From Glandiceps talaboti (lineage: Eukaryota > Hemichordata > Enteropneusta > Spengelidae), in contig NC_135557.1 of the NCBI RefSeq assembly GCF_964340395.1, forward strand, positions 13,999,161 through 14,040,160: 41,000 nucleotides of DNA, in the 5' to 3' direction. Positions 19,353-30,719 of this stretch are shown here, in pieces. Within the stretch, counting starts at the first letter, position 1, and every line of letters starts with the position of its first letter. Below the pieces are notes generated by a model. The model ran no database searches. It was not told where the DNA came from and saw nothing but the letters and a program-made list of their open reading frames with translations. A program made the translations under genes and the position numbers.

Positions 19353-20215
19353 ACGAAGGATCGTGACACAGAATGTAGTGCAAAAAGGAAAGATGTGTTG
19401 AACGTGACTAATGTTACATAAAAAATACTCTACTACCTCTACTTGCGTATGGGAATTTTTATCGCAATGTCAATGTTAATGAACAGACATTGACAGCCCC
19501 TGAGGAACAGACCAATCATTTTCTGCTGTGAGCAAAATATTGCTGCTAACGAATCACCTGGTTGACGTTGTTGTTGTTGTTGTTGTTATTATTGAGATGG
19601 TACGGAAAAGAAAAAAAATGAAAAAATATGTACAAATATTTAGGCGTATACAATATAGTACCGAAATCCTTAAATGCAACTTTTTAAAGGGTATGAATTT
19701 TGCCAAGCGGTTAAAAGATATCTTAACATGAAATCAATTTATGAGATGAGGATATATATAAATATAAAGTCTTCGGTTTAAAAATGTTCCATTTACAACA
19801 TAGGGGATAAAAAACTAGGTTGTATCGCAGAAATATTTTGCCTTCCTCATAATATTGATGATCGATCTTTCACGCTCATTACTTGCAGAATAATATTGGT
19901 GACAATGATACTAACAGGGACGTACAGTATGATAACTAATGATATGGATCCACATGTTAAAACATCTCATATACAATGTACTTTAGATGTGTTGAAGGTG
20001 ACAAAAAGTTGCATTTTTCCTAGTTTTTCGTGAAGATATTTGTTCAGAGCTGATCTACTATACAATAGAGAACTTCAATATATAGAGAGTGTTTGTTTTC
20101 GATATTCCTCACACTGATTCCCTTTACCAATTATTGCATAGAATTAAAAAGAAGTCAATAATTGTACAACCAATTCACCAACCAACCAACCAACCAAGCA
20201 ATCGATTAATCAAGG
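19353..20215. other. non-coding stretch, nothing recognised
   Basis: AT-rich sequence with a short GTT run at 19566-19590 and a (CAAC)n-like run at 20175-20195. No exon with convincing coding bias or splice borders was found. Confidence 0.6.
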
Positions 20216-20224
20216 CAATACCGA

Positions 20225-20527
20225 GTTAACAGACCTGTATATGCGCAATCTGGGCTGGGTTACAAATATTGAAACAGACTTGTATGTGTGCAATCTGGGA
20301 TGGGTCACAAATGTTGAGTTAACAGACCTGTATGTGCGCAATCTGGGCTGGGTCACAAATGTTGAGTTAACAGACCTGTATGTGCGCAATCTGGGCTGGA
20401 TCACAAATGTTGAGTTAACAGACCTGTATGTGCGCAATCTGGGCTGGGTCACAAATGTTGAGTTAACAGACCTGTATGTGCGCAATCTGGGCTGGGTCAC
20501 AAATGTTGAGTTAACAGACCTGTGCTA
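20225..20527. repeat. 48-bp minisatellite, about six units
   Basis: The unit 'gagttaacagacctgtatgt' followed by 'gcgcaatctgggctgggtca' and 'caaatgtt' recurs every 48 bp (for example 20290, 20338, 20386), with a shorter second unit. Because 48 is a multiple of three and the unit lacks stops in one frame on each strand, both strands show open frames of about 95 codons. I read these as by-products of the repeat, not genes. Confidence 0.92.
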
Positions 20528-20529
20528 GG

Positions 20530-21890
20530 TCACAAATTTAAATCTAATGCCATGTATGTAGGCATACAGTCACACATTCTTCTTCGTGTCTTTGTTCTTT
20601 CGTAACCCCTCCACCAACGATGGTGGCGGATCTATGGATCTTTGTATCGATACTAGGCATACATGGCATTGTCATAAAAGCATAATAATATTTGATTTAT
20701 GTAAATGTTACAAGTTTCACGTTCAGATGTGTTCTTGAATAGTATAATATAGATAAATCATTAATGGGAGATGATATCAGTCGTTTTCGATTTAGTGATT
20801 CTTTTTGTAAATTCGGTCTCGACTCTCAAATATAGTATTTTTGATTTCCTCTCCGGAACGTTTGTTTTGATATTTTATATGTAGGCTCTCGGGTTGAGTA
20901 TATATTTTTTATACGGAAGTTAATGTTATGTTCTATTTTTGTGATATATTTATAGAGAGGGGGGGGGGGAGGGGGTCATCACAAATAATAATTTTGATTT
21001 TTGGTTTTCTTCTTTAAGTTTGCTTTTGAATTTAGTATTGATTTGTCAGTTTGGTATAAGGTTCGAGTCTATTCAGATATGCTTTTTGGAAGATGATACC
21101 TGCAATTTTCTTTGGGAAGGTGTGCGATTTCTTAACTTTATGGTGATACACGGAAAAAAGCCGGTCACTTCGTTTTCATTTAAACTGATTGCTTACCTAA
21201 ACATACACACAAAATGCATGTTCAATTCACGTAGTTGTCACGATTGTCATTAAGCCAGGTACACTTAACGACGTTATCAATGACAACAGAAGAGTAGTAA
21301 ATGAAGAGAGACGCTTTCAATATGACAATTCGTTCAGTTGAAGCAAAAGAGAACTTCGGTGTGGTTACGTTTGCATCCCGGTAATGGAATTACTTATAAC
21401 AATGCCAAGGTCGTGTTTATTAATTGATATATCATTGTTCGAACTGAATATGATAAAGCATAGACAATGGAGTGGAATAAACAAGGTAGCAGCTATGTTG
21501 AGACAATAGTGCATACATATTGCATTAATGTGACATCCGCTGACGTGTCCAGGAAACTAATATGTACATTAATATCTTTTATTTATGATATATCTAGATT
21601 TATAATTTCATCGAGAGTTTCTATTCAAGTAAAGTAAGTTTCAGAGCAATGACGAGTAAGATTTTCATTTGATTAAAAATGTGAAGTGCTTTACTAAAGC
21701 TGTTACGCCTAAGGATAACAGTACACAGATATGAGTGTATCCCATTGTTTTGATAATTTAACCCCAAACCTTGAATTATGTAGTGGTCTACGACTTGTGG
21801 CTTCAGCTTTCAGACACGCTTGTTTTTTTGGCTCAGTTCACCTAACGTTCATTGATGGCCTGAGGTTTAGGATAAACTTGGACAAACTAA
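20530..21890. other. non-coding stretch, nothing recognised
   Basis: AT-rich, with one G-run at 20958-20975. The frames of 70-80 codons here lack family resemblance and splice context. Confidence 0.55.
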
Positions 21891-21894
21891 CAGC

Positions 21895-22230
21895 AACAAC
21901 TATCTTGTATCAACTTCTATCAACCTTAGCCTGTCTCAAGCTATGGTAAAACTAACTACTTTCAGCAAATTTTTGTATTGACCACAGTGTCATTATTACA
22001 ATTAGAACACAGTACAACATTGCAACTTTGTTTATTATACCAGATTAGATATCCCACAGTGTTGATATCCTGAAGACTCGATTTAAACTTCACTGGTGAA
22101 ATGTACACTAATTACATCAAGGCGTGAAAGATTACACTGTGATCAATAGAGTATCTTGCTGCTAGTAGGTAGTTTTAACACAGCTTGAGACAGGCTAAGA
22201 GATACAGTTAGTAGAACAAGATCGTAGCTA
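21895..22230. mobile_element. inverted-repeat element, about 335 bp
   Basis: Left 'ttagcctgtctcaagct' followed by 'tggtaaaactaactact' (21927-21960) pairs with right 'gtaggtagttttaacaca' followed by 'agcttgagacaggctaa' (22165-22198). Weaker pairing extends outward ('atcttgt' with 'acaagat'). MITE-like, single copy in the window. Confidence 0.65.
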
Positions 22231-22343
22231 GGGGGAAAGGAGTATTAAGCCTCGACAGCGTATTGAGAACTAAGAACTATAACTTTTACTTGTTGAGAAG
22301 ATATCTTTGTCAATGAGTGTCTTGTTGTATGTTTGTCAGTAAA

Positions 22344-22795
22344 ATTCTCTGCTATTATTATCCATGTGGTCAGTACGATACATACTATTAACATAACAAT
22401 TGTTTTTCATAAAACAATATACATGTTATCACTCGTGGTGAAATGAATATCAATTGTATTCTATCATTCTGTAATTACTTGATTAAAAATTCCCACATTG
22501 AATTGTGTACATGTTTATCTGAAAACAAACAGAAATGTATTTTTTGACTGATAAATAGATTATATAACTCAGGAAATAACTAGAATGTTTGGGTCAGGTT
22601 CTCTGCTATCATCCATGTGTTCAATAGGATATATACTATTACATAACAATTGCTTTTCATAATACAATATACATGTTATCACTCGCGCGTGGTGAAATGA
22701 ATATTGATTGAACTCTATCATAAATATGTATACTTGATAACAAATTCATACATGAATTGTAAACGTGGGATTCTCAAATCAAGCAGAAATAGATT
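22344..22795. repeat. two-copy direct duplication, about 250 bp unit
   Basis: 22344-22545 and 22598-22795 share 'ctctgctat.atccatgtg', 'cataacaattg.ttttcata', 'acaatatacatgttatcact' and 'gtggtgaaatgaatat'. Diverged and non-coding. Confidence 0.8.
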
Positions 22796-22932
22796 TATAA
22801 CTGACGTGTTAATCCGTGCATACAACCTTGTCCTTGACTATCAATACAGATACTACATACAGTGAACTTTAGTTTTCTTCTGGTATCCATACTATTAGAA
22901 AATACATTCAAATACTTGAATATACAACACTC

Positions 22933-23277
22933 AATTGTTTGGTTCCGGTTACCCGACCCCACCTAGTTTTTCCCGCTGACCCTAAACTCTTTTTTTACGT
23001 ATTCGAGAAAAATAATAATAAAATCGCGAAAATCGTGAAGTCTCGCAAGAAATAGTGGATGCTTAAACTGACATCCACTTAAAAAGACAATATAAAACTA
23101 TTCTTCCAATCTGTAATGGCTGCACATCTGATAAGAAGAAATAAACAACACAGAGACTATTTGGAAAACAATGGAAAACCTGAACTAGACACTCACACAT
23201 GAAAAAAAATAAAATAAAATAAAAAATCTACCTACCCCACCTATTTTAAAAATGAATGTAATCGGAACCACACAATT
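22933..23277 (+). mobile_element. MITE family A, copy 3 (full length)
   Basis: 345 bp, with inverted ends 'aattgtttggttccggttac' on the left and, on the other strand from the right, 'aattgtgtggttccgattac'. The body has 'gaccccacctag', 'gcaagaaatagtggatgc', 'acttaaaaagacaata' and 'ccacctatttt'. No coding capacity; a non-autonomous DNA element. Confidence 0.88.
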
Positions 23278-23819
23278 TTTTTTTTACGTTCAAGTAAATA
23301 TACTTAGTATGACATTCTCGACCTGTCACAGTGTTTAACCCTTAATACCCATCATCAGACGTTTCCTAAATACATTACTAACAAATATTAAATTTATTTT
23401 CAGTGTCAGCTTGCATTGCTTCTGAAATTCTTCTTACGGTCATCGTCGCGGAAGAAATAACAGCTCTGGTTTGCGAGAATGCTTAAGGTTGAATAATAAG
23501 AAATATATATTATCCAATACTGGACAAAAACAATATATTTCAATACTTGGTGGGCATTCTGCATATTGCTATCCTTGTGCAGTAATTTAATACCCTTGGG
23601 TGTGTTCCTTGATTTCTTCTCTATCACCTGTCCAAACCCCCATGATAAACTCCTATTTCTAGAAGGTTTCTTCAGTGGTCGGCCCATGGTCTAATTGTAT
23701 TAAATATATAAATGGCCATTCTTCAATACCGTACACAGTTTTGTTGTGTTTGTAATTTGATCGAGTCAAACTAAAGGGGGGGGGGGTAAAATGGCACGGA
23801 GCTTGGTAATATCTCTTCC

Positions 23820-24163
23820 ATTGTGTGATTCCGATTACGCTCAATTATATAATAGGTGGGGTAGGTAGATGTTTTATTGTATTATATTATATTTTTGTTT
23901 TCATGTGTGAATGTCTAGTTCAGGTTTTCTATTGTTTTCCAAATGGTGACAATGTTAATTTCTTGCTATCAGATGTACAGCCATTACAGAATGGAAGAAC
24001 AGTTTTATTTTGTCTTTTTAAGTTTATGTCAGTTTCCGCACCCACTATTTCTCGTGAGACTTCACAATGTTTGCGATTTTATTTTTTTTCACGAATACGT
24101 AAAAGAAAGTTTAGGTTCTGCAGTGAAAAACTAGGTGGGGTCGGGTAACCGTAACCAAGCAAT
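23820..24163 (-). mobile_element. MITE family A, copy 4 (full length, inverted)
   Basis: It has the same order as copy 3 on the opposite strand: 'attgtgtgattccgattacg', 'ggtggggtaggtag', 'gatgtacagccattacag', 'aactaggtggggtcgggtaa', ending 'ccaagcaatt'. The open frames of up to 107 codons over it are not credible genes. With copy 3 it brackets 542 bp. Confidence 0.88.
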
Positions 24164-24164
24164 T

Positions 24165-24628
24165 ATTTTTTTAAGCCTCATAGTTTTTATTTTTTTTATT
24201 TTTTTTATTTTTATTTTTTTACAAATTCCTATAGATAGAATTAGATTTAACGGAAAATATCTCTTATCATTTTGTATCATTTAAGAACCAAATAGATTTT
24301 CCCTCAAAACTTAATGAAGTTGACATTTTCAAAAAGCGAATCGGAAAGGCAGATAGGAATCATTCTCAGAAATTGTAAAATACCTTATAAGGTTGACGAT
24401 GATTATCAATACGTTATATTATAACCTAAATCGTAACGATTGTGTAGTATAGTAAGCTCCTGTTCTATTATTGTGTCTCCCAAATTCAAAATCAACTATG
24501 AACACAACAGAAATGGTAATTTCTCTGTGATATGTCTTGTGATTGTTGTTTTATTATAAAAGAATTTGCTATTCTAATTTGAAAATAAATTGTACACATT
24601 ATGTAATATGATTGACATATTTCAATCT
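24165..24628. other. spacer upstream of the small secreted-protein gene
   Basis: (T)nA low-complexity sequence at 24185-24222, otherwise AT-rich without coding signal. Confidence 0.5.
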
Positions 24629-24637
24629 TATTTATAG
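24629..24637 (+). promoter_or_regulatory. TATA-like box
   Basis: 'tatttatag' lies 66 bp before the ATG at 24703, leaving room for a start site and a 5' UTR of about 35 nt. Position and composition fit a TATA element; there is no other support. Confidence 0.4.
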
Positions 24638-24702
24638 CCCGTGCAGTGGTGGGGAAAGTTAATCGTCGCCTGCACTCGTTGTGAAGAGGACAAACAGACA
24701 AG

Positions 24703-24834
24703 ATGAAGTTCCAGGTTTTGATCGTTGTCGTGTTGGCAGCTTTTTTGGTCGTAGTCCAGGCTGAAACCAACAATGAAGCTAAGCTACTGGAGAGGAAGCT
24801 TCTGCTTCAAATATTATCCAAGTTACTGCCGGAG
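24703..24834 (+). CDS. small secreted protein, exon 1
   Basis: ATG in 'acaagATGAAG', donor 'gtaaga' after CCGGAG, phase 0, 44 codons. It encodes the signal peptide and the helical spacer ending LLQILSKLLPE. Reading on past the donor loses any resemblance to a domain. Confidence 0.8.
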
Positions 24835-27800
24835 GTAAGAAAATCAGCGAAACTATATTATACTGATATTTCGGCTGTCAATTTGATAGATTATTATTAT
24901 GTCTGTCTACAATTGTAATGGGTGCTTGCAAATCTAAGGGATAACCATAATTGATTCTAAAATCAAATATCGAAATTGTAGACGGTGGTTTTAACATTTC
25001 CCAAAATGAAAATCTGGGCAAGACTTGTGATTTTATTAGCATCAACTGTTTTTTGAACTTCATTGTAATACTGTGGATTATAGGCTTCTCCTGTTCAAAC
25101 TTTAACTAAGGGACGTTTTCCTTGAAATATACTATTCCATGTGTTGGTACATTGTTTAAACAATATTTCCTAAAGCTCAATGTCAGAAAAACTAACGAAT
25201 TAGTGTATGGTAATAGACAGGGGAGAGAAATTGTCGATGCAATCACCATGCATTGACAACGAAGAAGTTGAGATAATTCTTTAAAAAGCTGGGCACTGGC
25301 GTGGACAAGAGCACTGTGTTTCAAGAAAAATACAGATCTGATTTACAAAAAAGACACACCAGCGGTTTTTTATGCTCAGGAAGTTGAAAAATGTCGATGC
25401 TATTTAATGTGTACTTGAAAGATTTTACAGAAAGTGTTCTGAGCTTTAACGTTGCCACATGGTATGGAAATGTGACCATTAAAAGTAGAAACAAGCTTAA
25501 GCGCGTAAGACCTAAACTCATAGGAAGACCACACATTCAGTTGTCATAATCATACCATATTTCCATTTCAAGAGGACAACACACTGGATTCTTTCTGACA
25601 GTACACATACCCTTACAATTAATCCTTACTTTGAAAAAAAACTTTCCCCTTGTCACATATTCCGCTTACTAAAGGAACGCTGAAATTTCTGTAAACGTTC
25701 TTTCATTTCATCAACAATTTCAAGTTTAAAGTTCCAGGAAAGTTTAATTTTAACTTTCATGTCATTTTACAGCTGTTATCTGATCCTTGTTGATCACAAA
25801 AAAACCCCCCAAAAATCTGTCAAAATGTTAGCCTGTGTGATTGTTTTATTTTCTTTAGTTCCTTTTATTATTGTGTTTATGTTTTTATTATTGTATATGT
25901 CATTTGTTTTTGTGATGATTTTTCATTCCATTCTATTGTATTCTATTGTATTCTGTTCTATTCCGTTCCATTCCATTCCATTCCATTCCATTCCATTCCG
26001 TTCTGTATTGTTCCGTTCCATTCTATTCTATTCTATTCTAACAATGACAGTCGTTCCCCTCGAACTGCACCTGGGACAGTTAGCAAGGGAATAGCATTCT
26101 TAATCCAATACTCCAATGAAACCTTTCCACTTCGTAAGTTCCACAATCGTCAGAAAATCAGTGCCGTACTTCGTTTTGATCATGGTTTCACACAATCATA
26201 AGTAACACGTACTATTATAGGTTATATGTTAAAATACGGTAGACCTGTCTGTATGCATGTTAAAGTTTCCACCCATAAGTTAGAAACGTAGTTCTAGTTT
26301 TGCCGTTGAATCTATACATCATTGCAAAATGTTGTTCGTCTCTAGATGTTCTGAACAGCGGCTGGCGACAAACATATTGGGTATGGGGAGTTTATAAAGG
26401 CTATATGCTCGTTTCGTTCGCAATTGTTTTCTTCTAGTATGTCAATGCTGAGCTGTTTTTCAATCAGAATAATGCATGATATATTTATACAACAATATAA
26501 AATGTATTGAATTTCTTCCCTTACAGGAGCAAGCGCTAGGACAAAGGTAAGAATACACTTTCAGTAAACATTGAAAATAATTTCCTGATTACGATTTCAT
26601 TACTTACTGTTTGGTTTGGTTTGTAAGTGTACTATATTTGAGTAAGTGTCTGTATAGGTGATTGTGTACATGTACGTATGCTACACCAAATGTCATGATG
26701 CGATATTTGAATAATGTACTGTAATCTGTTTGCCCAAAGCTGATTTAACTGGCAAGTGTGGTCAATCAAGCTATTTAAAACGAATTCAAGCCGCTATGTA
26801 AAGATGTAACATTTTTAAATAGATGAGGTCGATACAGGTTTTAAATTACCGTCCTTTTTTTACAAACACTACTTGTCTAATACATGTCCATTAGAGGCAA
26901 ATAATACAAGATCCATCAAACATATTACGAGTTTGTCGACAATTAAGATTGTCAAAAAGAACTATTTTAAGACAATGACATCAGGGTAACGTATAATCAC
27001 TATATATGTACTGGTAATAAGTTGCACAGGAGTGTGTATACTAGTGGTACTTTCATTGCAGTGTAATTTTGGAATTATTTTTGTCACACACTCAATTTCC
27101 AGTGTTTTGATTTGTCAATACCTGTTCACGTGGTATGTATTTTTTGCGTTGTTCAACCAAATGGCGTTGTACCGGCCAACAATTTTCTTGGTGATTAATA
27201 TCATGAATGATGATTTTATGTGCGCATGCGTACGTATTTTCACAGCAGACGAATATGGCGTCACTGTCAACAGGTCGAGCAATCTTGGTTAGCCACTCAC
27301 ACCGCTGGGGCTTAACTCTTGCCAGGGTTGTCTCTTAGTAGAGAGTGAGAGTTTGGGTACATGAGACTACTAGTGGAGTAGATACTAGTGTACAAACTTC
27401 ACGTTTTTAATAATTTTCGGAAGACAAGCTTGACACCCACGAGTCATAAAGGGATTTTGATTGCACAAATTTGGTAAACCCGTATCTGATTTAGCTTGTA
27501 GCCTTTCTTTGTAATGAATCATTTGTATAATTAATAATTTCTTACTCAGGATACCTTAATGTAAGCTTAAAATTTCGTATGATTTCTTTTACATACACTA
27601 CATACACTGATGTCAAAATGTGCAATTCCTTTGGCTCCATGAGCACAAATAGACTAACTGTACCCGGCTCCATTGGGGAAGTGGGGGCAAGTTCCACCAT
27701 ACCTATTCTGAAAGCTCAGAATATAAACTTTATGGAAATTACGGATGATCATCTAAGAAATGCAGTGAAGTCGGTTTAAATACGTTACTATGGTAACCGT

Positions 27801-28862
27801 TGTTAAATTTTAAGAAGCATAAATTTTGAGATAAACCTTTATCTCTCTGCTCCTAGCCAAGGTATTGAACAAAATAAAAGTTTTTAAAAAAAAAAGAAAA
27901 TATGTTTTCAATCATTGGCTATAAGTTACATTCGTGACCCTGATCTTCGATGATCACCTTTTCCATAATTACTAGTATATAGTGAAAAACCAAAAGTGGT
28001 ATATAAGTAATGTGATGGATGTAAACAACGTTGATTTGACGCACTCCTAACGATTATTTTTTTTCATTATTAGCACAAAATGCTATGATACGTGTGAAAA
28101 CAGCAATAATGGTGTTTGTGAAGACGGTGGTGATGGATCTACAGGTTCCATGTGTACCTATGGAACTGACTGTGCAGACTGTGGAAGTAGAAATCGTACG
28201 TTTTGTATTTTGTACTGGAACTTGAATCAGCTTTGATACTTGATATATGTAACCTAATTCTACCTTACCAAAATGAATGCTAGCAATAGGACATGGTAGA
28301 TGATGGAGTCTGTGAAATTTATACCAAGTAGACTAAAATTATATTTTTACCTATTTTCATTCTCATTATGATTCTTACAGATAACAAAGAAATTGTATTA
28401 CTTTATTTTACTTGTATATAATAGCCTTGTCTTCCCTAACCATGTAAACGAGTATCTGCAAAGTCAATGGTTTATGCTTACCTGGGTTGTCTAGTTTGGT
28501 GACTTATTAGTTGTATTTCTATGGTGGATGCATGTTGGTTTGGATGTCTTACTACTGGGTTCATCGGGAAAACAGAGCAGTAAATTGAAAAAAGAAGATA
28601 GCTGTGTATAGATGGTGAATAAATAGATATAAACATACATACATAAATTACACACACTCACACACACACACATACACACACACACTCACACACACACTCA
28701 CACACACACTCACACTCACACACACACTAATGTACACAAGTGATATAAGGATGGCATAAGCAGATGCTACACATTCCTGTCAGCATTGATATTATTGTCA
28801 CCATAACAACTTCTTAACAATATCTGTTCCTATTCAATCAACAGCTAAACATCATTGAAAAT
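24703..28862 (+). CDS. small secreted six-cysteine protein (spliced; last exon tentative)
   Basis: Three well-supported exons (24703-24834, 26527-26546, 28074-28195) join in frame into 91 residues, plus a tentative terminal exon. Residues 1-20 (MKFQVLIVVVLAAFLVVVQA) form a classic signal peptide with an Ala-x-Ala-like end. Residues 21-50 are charged and leucine-rich, probably helical. Residues 54-87 form a compact module with six cysteines: CYDTC, GVCEDGG, C, then GTDCADCGSR. I know this CxxTC..GxCxDGG..C..GTDCxDCG pattern from uncharacterised proteins of diverse marine eukaryotes; I know of no function. Three disulfides and acidic, possibly metal-binding residues (E67, D68, D71, D83, D86) are inferred. 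It probably acts outside the cell. Nothing nearby indicates its role. Confidence 0.72.
24835..26526 (+). other. intron 1 of the small secreted-protein gene
   Basis: It begins 'gtaaga' and ends 'cccttacag'. Apart from the (TTCCA/TTCTA)n microsatellite at 25921-26040 I see no repeat family or hidden exon. Confidence 0.65.
25921..26040. repeat. (TTCCA/TTCTA)n microsatellite
   Basis: Pentanucleotide run with variants ttccg, ttcta and ttgta. It creates a spurious serine/phenylalanine-rich open frame. Confidence 0.93.
26527..26546 (+). CDS. small secreted protein, 20-nt microexon 2
   Basis: GAGCAAGCGCTAGGACAAAG lies between acceptor 'cccttacag' and donor 'gtaaga'. It encodes EQALGQ plus two bases of S51. 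It enters in phase 0 and leaves in phase 2, which is exactly what joins exon 1 to the cysteine-rich exon in frame. Confidence 0.62.
26547..28073 (+). other. intron 2 of the small secreted-protein gene
   Basis: It ends in a T-rich tract and 'attattag'. It contains a frame at 27579-27779 with no family resemblance and no splice support. No repeat family was recognised. Confidence 0.55.
28074..28195 (+). CDS. small secreted protein, exon 3 (cysteine-rich module)
   Basis: Acceptor 'tttcattattag', donor 'gtacgt'. It completes S51 and encodes 52-91, TKCYDTCENSNNGVCEDGG and onward to CADCGSRN. The whole domain lies in one exon and leaves one base (C) for the next. Confidence 0.85.
28637..28730. repeat. 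(CA)n microsatellite with CACT interruptions
   Basis: CA repeats broken by cact and cata. The minus-strand frame over it (Met/Cys/Val repeats) is spurious. Confidence 0.93.
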
Positions 28863-29084
28863 GCTGCTGACAAGAAGATGTTACTCAGAAAGAGTAGGAC
28901 ACAACAACGATCAAGTAATGAGACAAAAGCAATTGTATTTTAAAAAGCTCAACAATTTTGTATACAAACATATGAAAAGCAAAATCAAGTAGTGCAATTG
29001 CAAAGGAATGGTAAAAACACACAACTCTGATCGTTTTTCTTTCACTGTGGCTGTCAATCATTTGTTATTTTATGTAACATTAAA
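28846..29084 (+). other. tentative terminal exon and 3' UTR of the small secreted-protein gene
   Basis: After acceptor 'caatcaacag' the phase fits: C plus CT gives Pro, then KHH and TGA (28856-28858), for a 95-residue product. ATTAAA at 29079-29084 could serve as the polyadenylation signal. An alternative continuation uses the acceptor before 31057. Transcript data would decide. Confidence 0.4.
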
Positions 29085-29472
29085 GGTTTGTCAAAATCTA
29101 TATCGTTTTTTGATGAATTTTTATGTATGTCGCATTCATGAATTGACAGTATTCTCATCATGTGTGTATAATTCGGACATTTGTTTTAACCAATTTTACA
29201 CAACTGCAAACAAGAAAACTTTTACAAAGCTTTTGGGTTCTAGGCTTCCCTATTCACTGCCGCCAGATGGCGTAGTCTGCCGCCAGATGGACGTGTCTGT
29301 AAATACAGATTTGTGCAATTGTTTGGGAAATTCTATTGATATTGTCTTACTTATTGAATGTATTATGTATGGTTTTATATATGTAACTTATAAATATTAT
29401 GGATATGGCTTTATTATCATTGTCTTTAATGATATAGTTAGGTGTTATTCCCCAATATTTTTCTTGTCAGCC

Positions 29473-29670
29473 AAGGAAAATACGAGTAACCTAAGGAGTC
29501 TTTGTCCTTGCGAGTCGCTGGACGAGTAGTGACAACCCTTAGGTCACACGTACTTTCCGGTTGAATAAAGGAAAATAATGCGGAATTTAATAATTATACC
29601 AGCGCCATTAATATCCAAGAAAACTCGGAGAAAGCATAGGTAATTTTTAACGTTTTGACTCATATTTCAA
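29473..29670 (-). mobile_element. foldback element family H, copy 2 (inverted)
   Basis: A hairpin at 29473-29558 pairs 'ggaaaatacgagtaacctaag' (first 20 nt) with 'cttaggtcacacgtactttcc'. The companion block 'aacgttttgactcatatttc' lies at about 29650-29669, mirroring 18672-18850. Confidence 0.6.
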
Positions 29671-29842
29671 ACACAGTAGAACCTGCTACATAACAGTGTT
29701 CGTGGTGATAGACGTCTGCTTTTGCCCTCGTAGCCAGGTAATAAGTTTGTAATATTTACTGTTTGAATTAATTAATTAATATTACCTCCATTTAAATGAT
29801 TGATAAATTGAAATTCCATGACATCATATATTGTAGAATACT

Positions 29843-29931
29843 TGTATGTATGTATGTATGTATGTATGTATGTATGTATGTATGTATGTATGTATGTATG
29901 TATGTATGTATGTATGTATGTATGTATGTAT
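29843..29931. repeat. (TGTA)n microsatellite
   Basis: About 22 near-perfect tetranucleotide units. The minus-strand Thr/Tyr/Ile/His frame is spurious. Confidence 0.96.
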
Positions 29932-30711
29932 ACTATGTGTGGATTTTCTGCTGACAGACAATAAATTGAACATATATGATTATTTAAAAATCCTTTACAC
30001 AAAAATACAAACAGATATATAATAAACATTAAAATGATTTCTCATGAATTTAAAGCTGGTATTCAGAGTTATCTGGACTTTGTGTATTTTACAATCGCTT
30101 TTCGTAGATCCATTTGCTAGTACCATATTACAATTCCACGTCTGTTCATTAAAGCCTTTGGTATGCTTCCTATATCTTGTCCATTTAACCATCCCAGTGC
30201 TTTTGACATTAAACTGTAAGAGAAAGAAAAGAAGAAATTCCCATTCGCTAGGGTTGTGAAAGCTTTGAAGGTCAAAGACAAGGTCAAATCTTACAAAGAC
30301 GTACATACATATTATGTACATCTTGTTTTACGTTCATATTCAAATCAATATCACTTATTTTTCAAAATCTGGTAATTTTGGTTTTTAAGATATGTCATGT
30401 TGTCATCAATTCTTTTTGCAAAACCTTTTGAATACAATACAATACATTACGTTTCTTAAATGTCAATGAAACAACTTGCAGGTAAAGTTTCCCCTATATT
30501 GGTTTTGGAATTATCGTATGACTCAATAGAAGGTCCAATCAAATGACAGTGCAATTTATATTGATAAAATAAGTGTGACAAGTGATTTATACCATTTTTT
30601 ATCTTTGGTATAGCTTAAAAATCGGTTTTAGCTCCTGAAATAACAAGGTCAATGTATGTCGCCATTTTGCCCTTAAATACAGCGCCCGCCAGTGTTCACT
30701 TTGAGAAATTG

Positions 30712-30719
30712 TGACGTCA
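30712..30719. promoter_or_regulatory. palindromic CRE-like site TGACGTCA
   Basis: A perfect CREB/ATF-type octamer in a locally GC-richer patch (30660-30730). No adjacent gene start was identified, so function is unknown. Confidence 0.25.

Noticed and set aside
20210-20528. Pair of overlapping open frames on opposite strands encoding 16-residue repeats
   Set aside because: Explained by a 48-bp tandem repeat whose length is a multiple of three. No start context, splice sites or family resemblance.
23825-24148. 107-codon open frame
   Set aside because: It lies entirely inside a full-length copy of MITE family A, and the other copies do not preserve the frame.
29008-29529. 173-codon open frame, the longest in the window
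   Set aside because: AT-rich with no recognisable domain or splice context. It overlaps the foldback element at its 3' end and probably begins in the 3' UTR of the small secreted-protein gene.
29772-30029. Minus-strand frame rich in Tyr/Ile/His/Thr
   Set aside because: Translation of the (TGTA)n microsatellite.
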